The notes: a model not told the origin generated them from the sequence alone. A DNA stretch of 64,000 nt from Clarkia xantiana subsp. parviflora (GCA_036873135.1 JAPTYO010000002.1:3648452-3712451); one strand, 5' to 3'. Shown: positions 11,801-25,279, counted from the first letter of the stretch. Translations and numbers: made by a program.

Positions 11801-12005
11801 ACAAGAGATGGGGGACAAGGCATACAATGCAGTGAAAACTGCACTGATGGAGGTGAATGAGTATAATCCAAGTGGAAGGTACATCACTTCTGAGCTCTGG
11901 AATTATAGGGACAGAAGAAAGGCCAACCTTAAAGAAGGGGTCCAAGTCTTGCTTGATCTCTGGGACAATACCCAGAAACGCACTGGCAGGAGGCCTATCT
12001 ACTAA
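8823..12005 (+). CDS. IDN2: XS-XH domain protein, IDN2/FDM type (RNA-directed DNA methylation)
   Basis: Five coding exons: 8823-9747, 9829-10010, 11006-11095, 11178-11462 and 11544-12005. They join in frame to 647 aa, close to the usual IDN2 length. The acidic start MGSLVDQSSDEDISDSE is IDN2-like. Residues about 45-85 form the zf-XS finger (C45, C48, H64). About 119-228 is the XS domain, which in this family binds double-stranded RNA with a 5' overhang. About 240-490 is a long coiled coil, and from about 495 comes the XH domain with WHPF and the EYNPSGRYIT block. In known plants IDN2 and its FDM partners act downstream of siRNA production in DNA methylation. The ATG at 8823 is preferred over the upstream one at 8787 because the family start fits. 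FDM1-type paralogues are the alternative. Confidence 0.92.
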
Positions 12006-12069
12006 TCATCAAGGTCTAGTCTAGTCTAGTTGGTTCCATTTTCATTTCACACAATATTTATTTATTCTT

Positions 12070-12102
<33 letters not shown>

Positions 12103-12104
<2 letters not shown>

Positions 12105-12623
12105 ATTAACAGGTGTTTTGGTTTATGATGTTTGACCACTTTTGGGTTTTGGTCCATGATGTTTTTTTTTTTTGCCTAGTTTTAGTACCATATGCTTGCA
12201 GATTTTTCTAGTTTTGGTCCGACCGTTACATTCCGTCCATTTTTTCCGTTAAGTGACATGTGCAAGTCACGTGATCCACCCTAAACTTTCAATTTTGTTC
12301 AAATTTGAGGGAATTAACACACTAAACCTAGTTCAATTTGGGAGAATTGAACTAGGTTTAATGTCAAATTTAGGGGAAATGACACCCTAAACCTAGTCCA
12401 ATGAGTCAATTCCCCAAAATTTGAACAAAATTGAAAGTTTACGGCGAATCACGTGACTTGCACATGTCACTTAACGGAAAAAATAGTCGGAATGTAACAG
12501 TCGGACCAAAACTAGAAAAATCTGCAAACATATGGTACCAAAACTAGGGAAAAAAAAAAAAAAAACTTCATGGACCAAAACTAAAAAATGGTCAAACATC
12601 ATGGACCAAAGACCTGTTAACCC
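12103..12623. mobile_element. Inverted-repeat element (Mutator-like MITE) downstream of the IDN2-like gene
   Basis: The left end reads GGATTAACAGGTGTTTTGG and the reverse complement of the right end GGGTTAACAGGTCTTTGG. The arms continue to match through TGATGTTTGACCA, TTTTGGTCC, the AGTCACGTGA region and CTTTCAATTTTGTTCAAAT, towards a centre near 12340 where a second small palindrome (GAACTAGGTTTA type) sits. Both flanks are TA repeats, so a 9-bp target duplication cannot be read. It lies about 100 bp after the stop codon and may be inside the 3' UTR. Confidence 0.7.
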
Positions 12624-14270
12624 TCTATATATATATACTGACAAAATATATTGTGCATGGTCTTTTGCAGACTGAGACTGTTGGTTAAGAAACTGTTGGT
12701 TAAGAAGTTCCAGCTGCTGCCTATGATGAAATGAATGTTGAGGGAGGGGTTCATCTCCTCTTCTCTTCTCTTTGTATTATTATTGAGTAATAATTAATGT
12801 GTTAGATTTAGACTTAGTTAGTGGACAGTAAGTAAGTTATGGTGTGGAGGAAGGAAAATAATGTTTGAAGACATGACATGACAAGGGTGCTTTGTCTTTG
12901 CTCTCTTGCATGATCTACTCATCTAAGTGTGTCAAGTGTTTGGTTGCTAGCATATGATGGCAACTATTGTTGTAGCATTAATAATTATAACTGTAAAATT
13001 GTCAAATACGGTAAGGCTGTGTAATATTTGTGTTGTGTTTGTGTTTCGGACATAAGCAAGTCTAGTTTTTGTTTTTTTTCTTTCTAGTGAGGTGTCTTAT
13101 ATAGCCCCTACTAAGAAGGCAACTACATGACTGGGTTATGAGTCAATATGAATTGAGTCTATCCGGTTGATTTCTTCATGCAGGCTATCTTGGATGATAA
13201 TGTAGCTCATTAAGGGAGCTTGAACCATTAAATCTTGTTAGATAGCTTTCTGATAATAAAGTGCTTGCTTCTTTATTCATTACTTAACCCTTAAATAGAC
13301 TAGAATATCTATATAATTCTAGTATAGAGATTATATATATTATAACTATATATCTTAATCATCATACATATATATTATTGAGTCTATATAATATATATCC
13401 TCGTCTTCATGCTGGTCACTGCTAGGATCTAGTTCCACATTAAAAAGTTTTTTTGCATTTATGTGTTGCCGAATAATGTTCATTAGGATGGGCATAAACC
13501 GGTTCCATGCTGAAACGATTTAGAACCGGAGAATTGCTTTTGTGGTTTTGGTTCAGTTCGCCTTCAAGTATGAACCCGACCATATTTCACCATTAGGAAT
13601 CAATTCGAACCGAACTGAACAAGTTTTTCCACATTAATTATTAAAAAAACTGACACAATGGCATAAAAGTTGATTATATGCATAAACAATCCATCAAAAT
13701 ATCCATAAACATGAAAATCGAAACACATAAAACAATAAAACTTTCAAGTAACTTTCTGGGGTAGTTCTATCGAGCCGAGTAGTTCGATTTGTAATTTTTT
13801 GGAGTAAATTGAACCAAAAAGATTATGAATATATTCAAGGGACTAAATTGAACAAATCAAAAGTATAGAACAAGTCACGTGACTTGCACGTGCCACTTAA
13901 TAAAGAAAACTAACGACTAACTAACGGATGTACCAAAATTCTACAAAATTCAAACGTATAGTACCAAAAGTATACAAAAAGAAATAATAACTTGTATTAA
14001 AAGTCAGAATCAGAAAAAAAAAAAAAAAAAAAAACTTAGAGCGGCTACGTTCAATTAAGCCACCTCGTTGAGGGTTTGATCTACGAGATTTAATTGGCGT
14101 TATTTTTTTTTGGCCAAAGAGATTGAATTGGCGTTTAAACTTGATTACTGTATCATATTTTTGGTTCGGATTAAATTCAGATTATTTTAGTTATTATTTC
14201 TAGCTTACAAAATTGTTCATTCAATTAATTTATTATACTGTATATTTACTTTTAAAATTTATTTTATTTT
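12624..14270. other. Intergenic stretch with decayed repeats
   Basis: No gene is seen. About 13483-13770 has AACCGAACC/GGTTCGGTT-type words also present at 25276-26625. About 13800-13980 matches the right half of the 12103-12623 element (CAAGTCACGTGACTTGCAC, then GTACCAAAAGTA), so it is probably a truncated relative. 12640-13050 may hold the end of the IDN2-like transcript. Confidence 0.5.
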
Positions 14271-14902
14271 AAATGCAGTGAAAACTCTCCCCTGAAAACT
14301 TCTCCTCCACCTGGAGTAAATCGAAGTCTCCATCACTTGTAGCTTGAACTTGAAGCAACCTTCCATACCGTCCGTAACATAAAGTAAAAGCATAATATAC
14401 TGAAATCAGCGCTTAATTGGTATCTTGGGCATCAAGCAACCAACATTCATCATGTGGCTCCAGATTCAAATCCAGATAACAATACAACATTCTCAAACCA
14501 AAGCTTGCAGGCTATAAAGAATCACTCGATTGTAGCTAAGAAGAGGCAGCAGCAGAATGTTGAAATCAAGTAACACAACTAACTGAACTGAAGAATCTAA
14601 ATACTTCATCTCTTCCATTCAACAAAACTATGATACAGTAACACTGTGACATGGATGGTCATGTGAAAGAGAACATGCAGTAGTAGTATACATACATCAG
14701 GCGCTTGGATACTGATCGGGAAGAACCAACAGATCATATCATATCACATTAGAAGATGGAAGAATTTAATGAGAAAGAAACACCCCAATCATAAACCTAG
14801 CTTGCTAGCTCATTTCTTTCCTAATTCTTCCCTCCAAACAAACACTAAATCCCAGGAAGTAGAAAAGGGAGCAGTAGTAATCATTGCTCATATTTTTACC
14901 TC

Positions 14903-17900
14903 TCAGTAATATGTGATCTGACCTTGAATATCCATTCCTGGTGGGGACAGTGGAGGAATAGCAGCCGCCACATGGAAAGAAGAAGAATTGGACTCAAGAT
15001 GCAAGATCCTTCTTGCAGTCGCTTGAGATTCTCGTTTTCTTCCAAGTTTTCTGGATGGGAGGGACTGGGAGGCGACAGCTTTGGATGAATTGCCGTTTGA
15101 GATGGACGATAGGAACTTGTCTTTCGACAAAGTAGATGGTCCAGATGCAATAATGGAGCTGAAGATGCCAGACTCCCTCAAACCTTGTACAATAGCCTGC
15201 CAAAAACAAAGAGATGTCAGTATATATCAATACTGTTGCAAGGAGAAACCAAACTGTTTCTGTTATTTACACGTTTTAACGTTTGGATTTATTTACCATT
15301 GGTGCATAAATACGAGTCAGGATTCCCTTCCTCAAGAGTTTGAGTTTAACGTCTTTGTCACCCCAGACAACATGTTCGCGATACCTGAAAAGCAATCACA
15401 AAGTTTGTAAATTGTTACAAACAGTAGTTCTTCATAAGCTGCAAAATTCTGTTGGACCAATTTGCCAATTCTTTAGTGGGAGATTCTGGGTACGGCAGAA
15501 ATATATAGAGAAGGTACAAAGAGGAAATAGCATTACAAGCTTTTATGCAGGTGGACTCTTACCAATTAAGCATTTCATCCTGTGTTGCAGTCGAAGCAAT
15601 AATGAATGCCTGCATACCGCATCATTTTCTTCTTTAAGTTCAGTCAGATAAATTTCAAGCTTAAGGAAATAGTTGGACAAAATACAGAAAGATAAGGCGG
15701 AACAAATCACATTTTTTCATACAGACTCCTAGATTATGCTCCTTATGTACTACCTAGAGACATGGGTGATCCCAGTAAATGATTAGCTCAGGGCTATTAC
15801 AGAAGTCACAATTTTACTCTCTGAAACTCCATCTATTTTAGATTTTGTATATCTTGGGAAAGCCTAAAGCATAATCAAGGATTCTCATTTTGAAAGGAAA
15901 TGCACTTTTGCCAAAAAAAAAAAAAAAAAAAAAAGGGAGAGAGGAACCACGACTAACCGATCTATCGAATTCCAACATGAAACAGCGTTTAACATCGTCC
16001 TTTGTTGGCTTGCAACCACATCGATCACGTCTGGAGGTTAAGTCTGAAAACTTTGCATATGTATAATGTAGGACAGCAGCCTCTTCCAGTTTGATCTCAC
16101 TACCAAAATTCATAAATGAACAGTGTGTTACTCCGAGTTGTAAATGCTAATTTATTGTTTTGCTTGGTTGAAGCTCGATATAAGGAAGCCACATAATAAT
16201 AGAACTCTCATACTTGGGGGTTTTCATATAATTGTGCCATCTGTGGGCTCCATTGGGGCGAAGATGATCACGGATCCGTGCGGCTGATTTTCCATTTCCA
16301 TAAGTGAGGAAGTAATTTGGATTACCACGAGTGGATTCCTTATACATACCAAAGTATGTATCTTTTGGAAGATGATCGTAGTTCTTCTTGAACATTGAAA
16401 CCTGTTCACGTTAATGAAGATGATATATCTTGGTAGTTGGTATTACTTGTGCAGCAAATATATAAAACAACATTTATTTCGTGAACAACTTGCGTATAAC
16501 GTCTCGACACTGACATTGTAATTTTTTTACAGGAGTTCATAAACATGAACAAGTTAAACAATGAAGGGAACAAAACTTCCATTACTGGCCTACTTGACAC
16601 TTTGACTTAGATGAAACCACAATGTCCAAGTAAATTCCATGCGTTCAAAGTTCTTATATCTGACAGACAGATACAGAGAATAAGCTCTCTGACAAAAGCT
16701 CTTGTAAAAGTCCGAGAGCTAGTTGATGTTAACAAACCATGAATCATGGACTTAAGTATACCATATATACTATATAGTTTTGATGCTTTAGAGATTAGAC
16801 ATCAGAAAAGGACAGATTTGTCGCTTTAGATATACGGGGTCAGTTGCTTGGAACGAACCAATGTATTATTTGTCCCAAAGCTTTTGTGAAAGGGTGCCTT
16901 AGAATGCTAAGTAGTAAATTTTGTAGCTAACCCAGATGCTTCAGTTTGGCCAAAAAAAATCCCAGATACCTCAGTATTTCTTTACTACAGTACAAACTCC
17001 AATAAGACAAAAGACAAATGGACTACGTACCTCGGTGAAAGGATCCTTAATATCATCTCTTTCCACGCTGCTCTCCTGCAAGTAGGTAGCAGTTAATAAG
17101 AAAGGTGAGTAGCATGCTACAAAACCTAAAGATAGGGCTCTATACTCTTTTAAATTCATCATGTAAGTCAACATGCTTCAGTCACATAGTTAGGAAATGC
17201 TTCATTAGCTAATCAACTTTCAGTGTACTTTAAAAAAATCATTAACTTGCGGCTACTGGCTCGGTCTTAAATAATTGGTTTGGAAAACATCAAGCTAACA
17301 AATGGTTCACTCACATAATTAGGAAATATGACCATGTCCACGTTTTCAGGAACATCCAGTAGCAATTGCCTCAATGAGTACTCTCGTGCACCAGCTGGAT
17401 GTAACAGCTCATCAGTATCGAGATGTATTATCCAGTCAACATTTGCCTCCTAATATTTGTACAAGAACCATCAGCTCAAGTCCCTAATAACGTCAGATAT
17501 CATACACTGTGACTAATCAGATATATACCCTTGCCATTACGATTGCCATTTCCATGTTCAGAGATTGCTTTACGAAAAGCTCATAGTTGCAGGGCTTGTA
17601 GAAGAAGCTTGCCAGCCATGTTTCATTCCAAATACGACTGACCAAGAGGTAAAAAAACTATTACATTGAATGCAACTAGCAAAAAAAAAGTTGAAAATAC
17701 AGAATGATGAACTTCGGTTTTGGGGATATCTGATGCTCAGGGAAATGAAACTCGAAGTTCACATTAATTAAAAAGAACGCTGTGTAAATTCAGCGAGTGA
17801 CATGCAGAGAAATTTAAAATGCAACTAACCTTTTGGCTTGTTGCTCCTCTAACTCCTTAGTTCTGTATATCACTTTAACTCCCTGTTTGATAGTAAAGAA

Positions 17901-19348
17901 ACTGCTTCAGGCTAGAACTCAAAGATTCTTGATTTGAATTTCAAAAACGAAACAAGGCAGAAAATATCAATGATTCAATGTCACTGGAAAGAAGAAGAAA
18001 AGAAAATATATCAACAATGAACATACAGGAATGGATTCAAGAACTTTCGATACTCCTGGAGCTGCAGCCTTTCCTTCAACAAATAGGAAAAATGTAGTGA
18101 CTCCGATTACTTTGTGATAAAACATCCATGGTAGAATTTGGTCCAAGCCAGCGGAGGTACTTGTTGTTACACATATCTGTGTATATGCACACAAAATGTT
18201 AGAGGCTCGTCCCATGATTACTTTTACATGTTCAGTCAAATATGATATAGAATTGATATAGTTTCTTTTTATTTTTTTCCTTTGAATTGTAAAATGTCTG
18301 CGAGAAGCATATATATGCATAGGATGCATACTCGAATCAGGGTACATCCTAACTGGAAGCATCACTGTGTGCAGGGTACATGCTAATTTTCCAAGTAACA
18401 AGCATGGATACACAAATATATTATCAGGAGCTTGTTTGATCTAGATGCTGTCAAATTATTATAATCAGCCATTGGCGGTGACTTACAGCTACAGGATTTA
18501 GAATTTTGAACTAATCATATAGTTGGCAAAAAAAAAAAAAAAACAAACAAACAAATAAGCAGGCATATAGAAGAGAAAAGAGATTTCACATGTTCTAGAC
18601 TTCTGGGGCAACTGAATTGCCATGCCCAACTATATAGGAAATATTAAATCTATCTGGCATACACAGTTTGCATCATGTATGGGAATTGAATAGCAAACAA
18701 ACTAGTACTTCAGCAGAAATGAGAAAGATTCAAAGAAACTACTATAAGATATATGTGCATTGGAACCAAATCTGCAAGGCAAGAGCAGACCATAAACATA
18801 GTTAGAGCCTGACTACAAAATAAATAACAGCGTCTTTAAGCTTAAGATCGACCGATCGATCGAACAAAAGAAGTTGACAAAGCAAAAGAGACCAAAGGAA
18901 ATAGATAGGTCATTCTTCCAGATTAGTTCTCACTAAGTCAATGATCACTCCAAACGCATCATCATCACTTAATCGAAATCAGATGACAAGAACGAACCTT
19001 TGGCTTCAAATTGGGATGGTAATCTAACTTCAAATCACGGAAGTAGGGGAAAGAGGGGGAGGCACTGCGGCCGAGAGAGAGACAGTCGGAGGAGCCATGA
19101 GAGACGGATGAGACGGGTGAAGTATTCTCCATACCGGGAAAGAGGCGGTCTGATCCAGGCGGAGCCCAGTGAGTAGAGGGGTCATTTACGCCACCACGCC
19201 ATTGGAGAGCAAAAGCTAGGGCCGCGAGAGTTAGAGGGAGGAGAGTTAAGAGGAGCAGTAGCTTGGAGGCAAATGACTGAGATGATGAAGACGAGTTAGA
19301 GGCTGGATTCGCTCGGAGAGAGGTGTGGAGGTGGTGGTGGCTTGGCAT
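14903..19348 (-). CDS. KOB1: KOBITO1/ELD1/ABI8 glycosyltransferase-like protein
   Basis: Eleven exons on the minus strand: 19348-18998, 18176-18027, 17882-17830, 17637-17529, 17449-17315, 17075-17031, 16401-16214, 16099-15958, 15609-15563, 15384-15297 and 15196-14903. They join to 533 aa, matching the family length. Residues about 29-48 ([20 protein letters not shown]) form one membrane anchor, giving a type II topology. A glycosyltransferase-2-like region follows, with the DxD motif D232-T-D234 and the block [14 protein letters not shown]. In Arabidopsis, KOB1 is needed for cellulose deposition, cell elongation, plasmodesmal callose and ABA responses; the biochemical reaction is not settled. 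An in-frame ATG at 19417 would add 23 residues, but MPSHHH is the family-like start. The C-terminal tail after about residue 460 is Ser-rich and variable. Confidence 0.93.
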
Positions 19349-20940
19349 GGTGGATCCGCCGCCGTTGGTAGCCGGGAGGGACGGAGGTGATTCAGTTTTT
19401 TTGAATAGCCGTCCCAACTAGCATAAGCATGATGTTGCTTCGAAAAAAAGAAATGCGCGTCATTTTTTCTTTCTTTTTTTTTTTTTTTTTTTTTCAGAGA
19501 AAAATATTGTTAATCTATCTCTATCTATTATGTATATTGTATACCAGAAAAAAACAATAATTAGATGGTAGTTTCTTTTTTCATTCGATTTAGTTTTTGT
19601 GGTACGAATTGGGTTTTTTTACTAGGCTGAAATTTACTAAATATGTAGTATTTAGAGCGGATTAATTGAATTTATTCAACTTAATTATTTATCAGTTGTT
19701 AAATCTAAATCATAAGAGAAAAATATATTTTATAAATAACTTTCAACATCAACGTAATTTAACAATTGATAAATTAAATTGAAATAACTTAATCACCTTT
19801 ATTTTAGTTAAAACAAAATAAAACCTATCTAAGTTTAGGAAGAGAGAAAAAATGGCTACCCAAATTACCTAAGTGCTCAATGTTAATATTTGTTTGAATA
19901 TTAAAAAAAAATGGTTAACAGAATATTATAATTGGTTTTGAACAAGTATGTAATATATATGTACTTGTTTTTTTTTTTCAGACATTAACACCCCACAAGA
20001 CAAATAATTACTATGTTTTAAAAAAATAAAAACGGGAGAACGGGCCAGGCAGTATCACTGGCAGGGGATCCAGAAAATTTGGAGAAGCCCAATCATCATC
20101 ATCAAATAAATTCGAAGGTTTCCTTATGAAGTCATAATTTTTTGCCATCTTTTTGCTCAGCAACCCATTTGCTTGCTCTTTTCTTAATAATAATATAATA
20201 TAATAAGATGAGAATATCTAGGTGACTAACATTGATGTAAATTAACATTGATCATCTTGAGAAAAATTAGAAATAGAGGTCATAAAAAGTCCGACAGTCA
20301 AAAATCAAAATGACTATGTTAGTAATTTATGTTGACTTTTGAAATAAATTACGTACAACCCACGAAGCATTTCGATTTTGGAATGCTTTTCAAACGTGCT
20401 ATGAAAACATGTACCAATTTTTTTTTTTTTTTTTGGGCTATGTTACCAATTTTGATTATTAACACCAATTATTAAATTTTTGGGCCAACAGGCCCAACCA
20501 TGGAAAAAAAATCACCAATGGTAATAAACACCAATTAAAATAATCTGAAAAAAAAATCAAGTCCTCTGCAATTGCATGCAGACAAGAATTACATGAGGGA
20601 CAGCGAGCGGAGCCGATAAAATCTCAAACCCTAACCTGACTGCAATCGCTTCTTCTTCTCCAATCTCCACTCAACCCCTCCACTTCCCTCTAGGCTAGAC
20701 AGTCGATGCTCCGTTGCGGTGGTCTGGTGAAAGGTCAAAGAGGGGGTACCGTCGTTAATTGCTCTCTCTCTTCTCACTCTCAGCTCTCTCCTATTTCATG
20801 TCTCCTGTCGGCTTTGATCTTGCCCCTCTCGCTCCAGGGTCTCCAAAACCCCTAGATTCCTTCCACACACAGCAATTCAGGTACTGCAGCAACTACTGGA
20901 ATAATTTTCGGCAATTGGGATCTCATAGTACGTCTGCGAC
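19349..20940. promoter_or_regulatory. Divergent intergenic region between KOB1 and UBP24
   Basis: The two genes point away from each other across about 1.6 kb, so this stretch should hold both promoters. Visible are a poly-T run (about 19470-19495), GGGCC/GGCCCA words at about 20482-20500 and an AAACCCTAAC telo-box-like word near 20625. The last two lie a few hundred bases before the UBP24 start and are common in plant housekeeping promoters. 20640-20940 is CT-rich and probably the UBP24 leader. No other gene is seen. Confidence 0.5.
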
Positions 20941-23900
20941 ATGAGTGGTTCAAAGGTACATTTCTTCTACAAAATAGCTGTATTTCTTGTCGCTGGCTGC
21001 AGTAATTTGTTATCAAGGATACGTACCAATATCAATGTACTTTTCGGATCGTCCAGTCCGAGCTTTGTGCTGTTTGGGTGTGATTAGTTGCCTATGTAGT
21101 CTTATCTTAGGACTGATAGTTTGACTGATTTTTTCAATCGATTAGTTTGTATTGTTGAATTTCATGCACCAGTCAGTTCTTAGCATAGGAAATTAATGAT
21201 ATTGCATCTGAAGAAAGACATTTGCTTAACATGACGTCTATCTAGCCAGGACGAGAGTGTTCAAATTTAGTTAGTGAAAAAACAGGAGCAAAAATCAGAA
21301 AAAAGGCATTATAGTAAAAAAAAATTATCTTTAGTTTAATTGTATAGTTCTGTAATTCTTATATATTCTATCTTGAGCTTTTTATTTTCTGCCAGGCTTT
21401 TGTTTTCGGTTCGTTCACGGAAGATGAAACCAAGTCACTGCTTCAGTCATCTAATGTTTCTGAGAGGACACATGAGAGAAGTGAAGTACAAATTGGCACG
21501 GTGAGCATTCCTATTGGGAAGGATCTAAATGATCACACGACTCAGTCTAAGGGGCTTTTAAATTCTTCAAAAGGGAAGTCGGGGTTAAAACCCTCAAAAT
21601 CTCCTAAACAAGATTTATTGCCGAGTAAAGGTAGAGCATATGCCAACGTTCCAGCGAGTTTTTCCCTTCCTAAAGAAAACGGGAACACCTCTGTTGCTTC
21701 CATTACTAACGGTATGAAAGAATTGCGAATAGAGGGTGGCAGTTTGTCAGCTATAAATAAACCCCAGAATGATAGTAGCACCTTGGCTCATGCATCAATG
21801 TTTGATGTCCTCAATGAAGGAAAATCAAGGGAAACAGAGCAAGACATTATTATTGTGGATTCACTAGCGCCACTACCAAAAGGCGGGACTAAGAATTCAT
21901 CAGAGGGGGTCGTATCTTCTGCTAAAAGTTTCTTACCACGTGGCATTATCAATTCAGGCAATTTATGTTTCCTGAATGCTACTTTACAGGCCCTCCTTTC
22001 TTGCTCTCCCTTTTTTCATCTATTGCTGAAATTGAAGCATGGGAACATTCCTAAGGTATGGTCTCTGTATGCTTTGTGGCTATCCTTCTGCTTGCCATTT
22101 TCTTGTGACTTTATGGACTGTAGCCTCATCAATACATCATGGTTCTCATATTGTTTTCTCTTTGATCAGGTTGACTACCCAACATTACATGCCTTTGTTG
22201 AGTTTATCTCTGAGTTTGAGATAACCAATAACAAATCAGTAAATGAAAAAATGGATACAGCTTCTATGGATGTTGGAAGGCCTTTTAGTCCGGCGATGTT
22301 TGAAGTTGTCCTACGTAATTTTACTCCAGATGTGCAGAGTGGTATATCAGGCAGATCAAGGCACGTGTCTTTTCCTAGTTATATTTATTCTTCCATGAAG
22401 TTACTGCATGATTAACTTTATTTGACAGTTTTTACTTGCATTAGAAAGTACCCATATTCCCTTTTTAATGTCTGCCCCTAACGTAGGATTTTATTCATTA
22501 TTATTATATATACTACTGTAACTCAACCCTGTTACTTAGTTAAGATTGATGTATTCAAGTCTTGGTTTCTAGGCATTAAGAAACTTTTGAAGTTGCAGGA
22601 CTACATCAACTTCTGTCAATTATCTTAGCAATTTATGGTTTTATCGTCCATGCAGGCAAGAAGACGCGCAAGAATTTCTGACTTTCATTTTGCATAAAAT
22701 GCATGATGAATTACTTAAGTTTGAAGGAAAGTCATCCTTATCTACTTTTGTGGATGATGATGAATGGGAGACTGTTGGACCAAAGAACAAATCAGCAGTG
22801 ACTAGAACACAAAGTTCCGTCCCCTCAGAATTGACTGATATATTTGGTGGACAGTTTAACAGTGTAGTGAAGTCGAGGGGTAGGTAGCAATTTTATATCT
22901 ATCTCTTTTTCTCCATCTCTATATATATACTCTCAGAAAATATATGATATGGATTGTGGATGATAAAAAGGGGAATTATATGGAGTCCTCCGTATCTTCT
23001 TTCTAATAGATATATTGATTACATAACAAAGTAAACGAGAAGCTCGGAAAGGAATGGGTAAAGACTAATAGAAAGGAAGGATAAGTAGTACCAATTTTGA
23101 ATATAGAAAGCTAGAAAGATGGTGAAATCATGATAATTGCTGTTCTGACTATTGGGTCTGTCAATTTCTGTTAGACCCCAATATACAATATAGTTGTCTC
23201 GGTCTCAGCTCTGTTTATTTCAGTATTGTGGTTTAGTCATCACGGTCCATGTCTTACCGTAGAAAAGAAATGGGAGGGCACTGCTGTGTCATACATCGTG
23301 GCCATTTCTATAGAGACATGGGATTTTAGAATTGAGTAGTTGGGCTGGGTATGTACCTGTCTTTTCCTGTTTTATGTATATTGTCCTCGAGATATCATTT
23401 TCTTGTATGACATGCATTTCGTTTTGGTTAATTCAGTTTTGGACCGTCCTACATGATGCCTTTTGAATGATGTTATCATTATGTTTGTTGCTGCCAAAAA
23501 AAACATGTACCATTTGTAAGGAAGAACTTAGGTTTACTTTTTCTAGCTGAAGTTTATGACCTTGTGAAGATATGGTGTCGTTCGGTTAGGGAAAAGCTCC
23601 ATTATGTATCCCCCCACTGGACATGCATTGCTTAATCAAGAAAAAAAGTGGGGTTCTTACTAAAAAAAATCTTTCGCTGGACCTCTTTTACTACATTTTT
23701 TTAGGAACCTTTACGTGTTATGTTTGTTAATTTTGTAGCGTTATAGGAAGCACTTAATGACGCAAAAAGCACATGGTTTCAAGTATGTAGTTTCTTGGGG
23801 TGGTATTACTTATGGAATAGCCTCACAATAGACTTACAAATTCTTTTCTTCTTCTTTGTGGGGGCAGGTAATAAACCCTCAGCAACTGTTGATCCTTTTA

Positions 23901-24827
23901 ACTTGCTCCAACTCGATATTCATCCAGAAACTGTACATAAAATTGAGGATGCACTCCGTTTATATTCTGCGCCCGAAGCTCTTGATGATTACAAAACATC
24001 CGGAGGTGGAAAGGTTGGCCCAATATCTTTTAACATTATTAATGATCTGCAAGTTCAATGTCTCTATATCTGGTATTCTGTGATATTTTCTTAGGATAAT
24101 TAACCAGAGCTGATAGATGGAGGGTTTAATTCCTGAAAGTTGGAACATGCATATTATGTTATCATGGGTCATCATCAGCTATTGCTTCATTTCATCTCAT
24201 CCAATTTTGCATTTCGCAATCTCTTTCACTCCCCAGGATTAGAAATCTTGCTAATAAGAAAGTAGGTTAATATCTGTGGGGGTGATAGATTCATTTGTGC
24301 ATAAACATATGCCTGACCCAGTTGGAGTGCTAAATGTTCGTTGAAGCTTATTTCTGCAATTTCAGGAGGCTGCTAGCAAGTCAGTGCAGATTAAGACGCT
24401 ACCGAAGGTGTTGATATTGCATCTGATGCGGTTCAGTTATGGAAGCCAAGGCAGTGCCAAGTTGCGTAAACCAGTGAGCTTTCCACTTAATCTGGTTCTC
24501 CCTCGTGAGCTGATTGTATCTACTTCCCCCAAGGTGATTTTATATCTCCATCTTTGCCTCCTCTTATTACACTATATACTGCTAGTTATCTTAAATCCAA
24601 TTATTTGTTTTAAATGATTATTATTGTCGAATCTTTAGGGTCGGAAATACGAGCTTTTTGCGACAATAACACACCATGGTTGGGACCCATCGAGGGGTCA
24701 TTATACAACAGACGCCCGTTACAGCAACGGGCAGTGGCTACGGTTTGATGATGCATCAGTGAGTGCTATCGGGACAAATAAGGTACTCCATGATCAGGCA
24801 TATCTCCTCTTCTACAAGCAAGTTTAG
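20941..24827 (+). CDS. UBP24: Ubiquitin carboxyl-terminal hydrolase, UBP24 type
   Basis: Seven coding exons: 20941-20955, 21396-22055, 22170-22360, 22656-22879, 23868-24013, 24366-24533 and 24639-24827. They join to 530 aa. The protein removes ubiquitin from conjugates (USP-family cysteine protease). The Cys box NSGNLCFLNATLQALLSC puts the nucleophile at C196. The RQEDAQEFL block spans the exon 3/4 junction. The His box HHGWDPSRGHY puts the catalytic His at H489, followed by WLRFDD. The first 170 residues are a low-complexity Ser/Lys-rich tail. Exon 1 codes for only five residues (MSGSK). The intron after exon 3 starts with GC (AG|GCACGT), the only donor that keeps the frame. In Arabidopsis UBP24 affects ABA sensitivity. 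Confidence 0.9.
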
Positions 24828-25187
24828 CACTTCAAGTATAAAACTAGAACAAAGCCCTATCCAATCCGGGTAAGTTCCTACAAAGATATAAAATTGCCTG
24901 TCTATGTTTTCGGTATATTGACCAAATTATTAATTTAGTGATGTTTGGTGGCTTAGCAATGTTGTAATCTTTCCTTCTGGACATATCTCATAGTGATTTA
25001 ATGTAAAGATAGATTATTTGTTTCTATTTGGTTGGAATCGTTGTGTCTAAGAATGATGATGATAATCAATCCAACTTATCTGATGATCCTAGACGGGTCT
25101 GTGAATCCGCGTCAATTTGTTTTCGGTCGTACGTAGAAGATCTAGCCAGACCAATCCGAAAGTTTGGTGGTTTAGAAATATTCCATG

Positions 25188-25247
25188 GGTACTCAAATCA
25201 AAAGGGTGATCTAAAAATTTTTAGATCACCCTTTTGATTTGAGTACC
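25188..25247. repeat. Perfect 60-nt palindrome
   Basis: The left arm 25188-25217 begins GGTACTCAAATC and ends GATCTAAAAA. The right arm 25218-25247 is its exact reverse complement, with no spacer. Confidence 0.95.
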
Positions 25248-25279
25248 AGGTTAGCGGCTCAATGGAAACCTTGTAGCTA

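Noticed and set aside
19349..19417. Upstream in-frame start for KOB1 (MGRLFKK...)
   Set aside because: The family-like start MPSHHH at 19348 gives exactly the expected length. The longer form cannot be excluded without a transcript.
21542..21781. 79-aa minus frame in UBP24 exon 2
   Set aside because: Shadow of the coding exon on the other strand.
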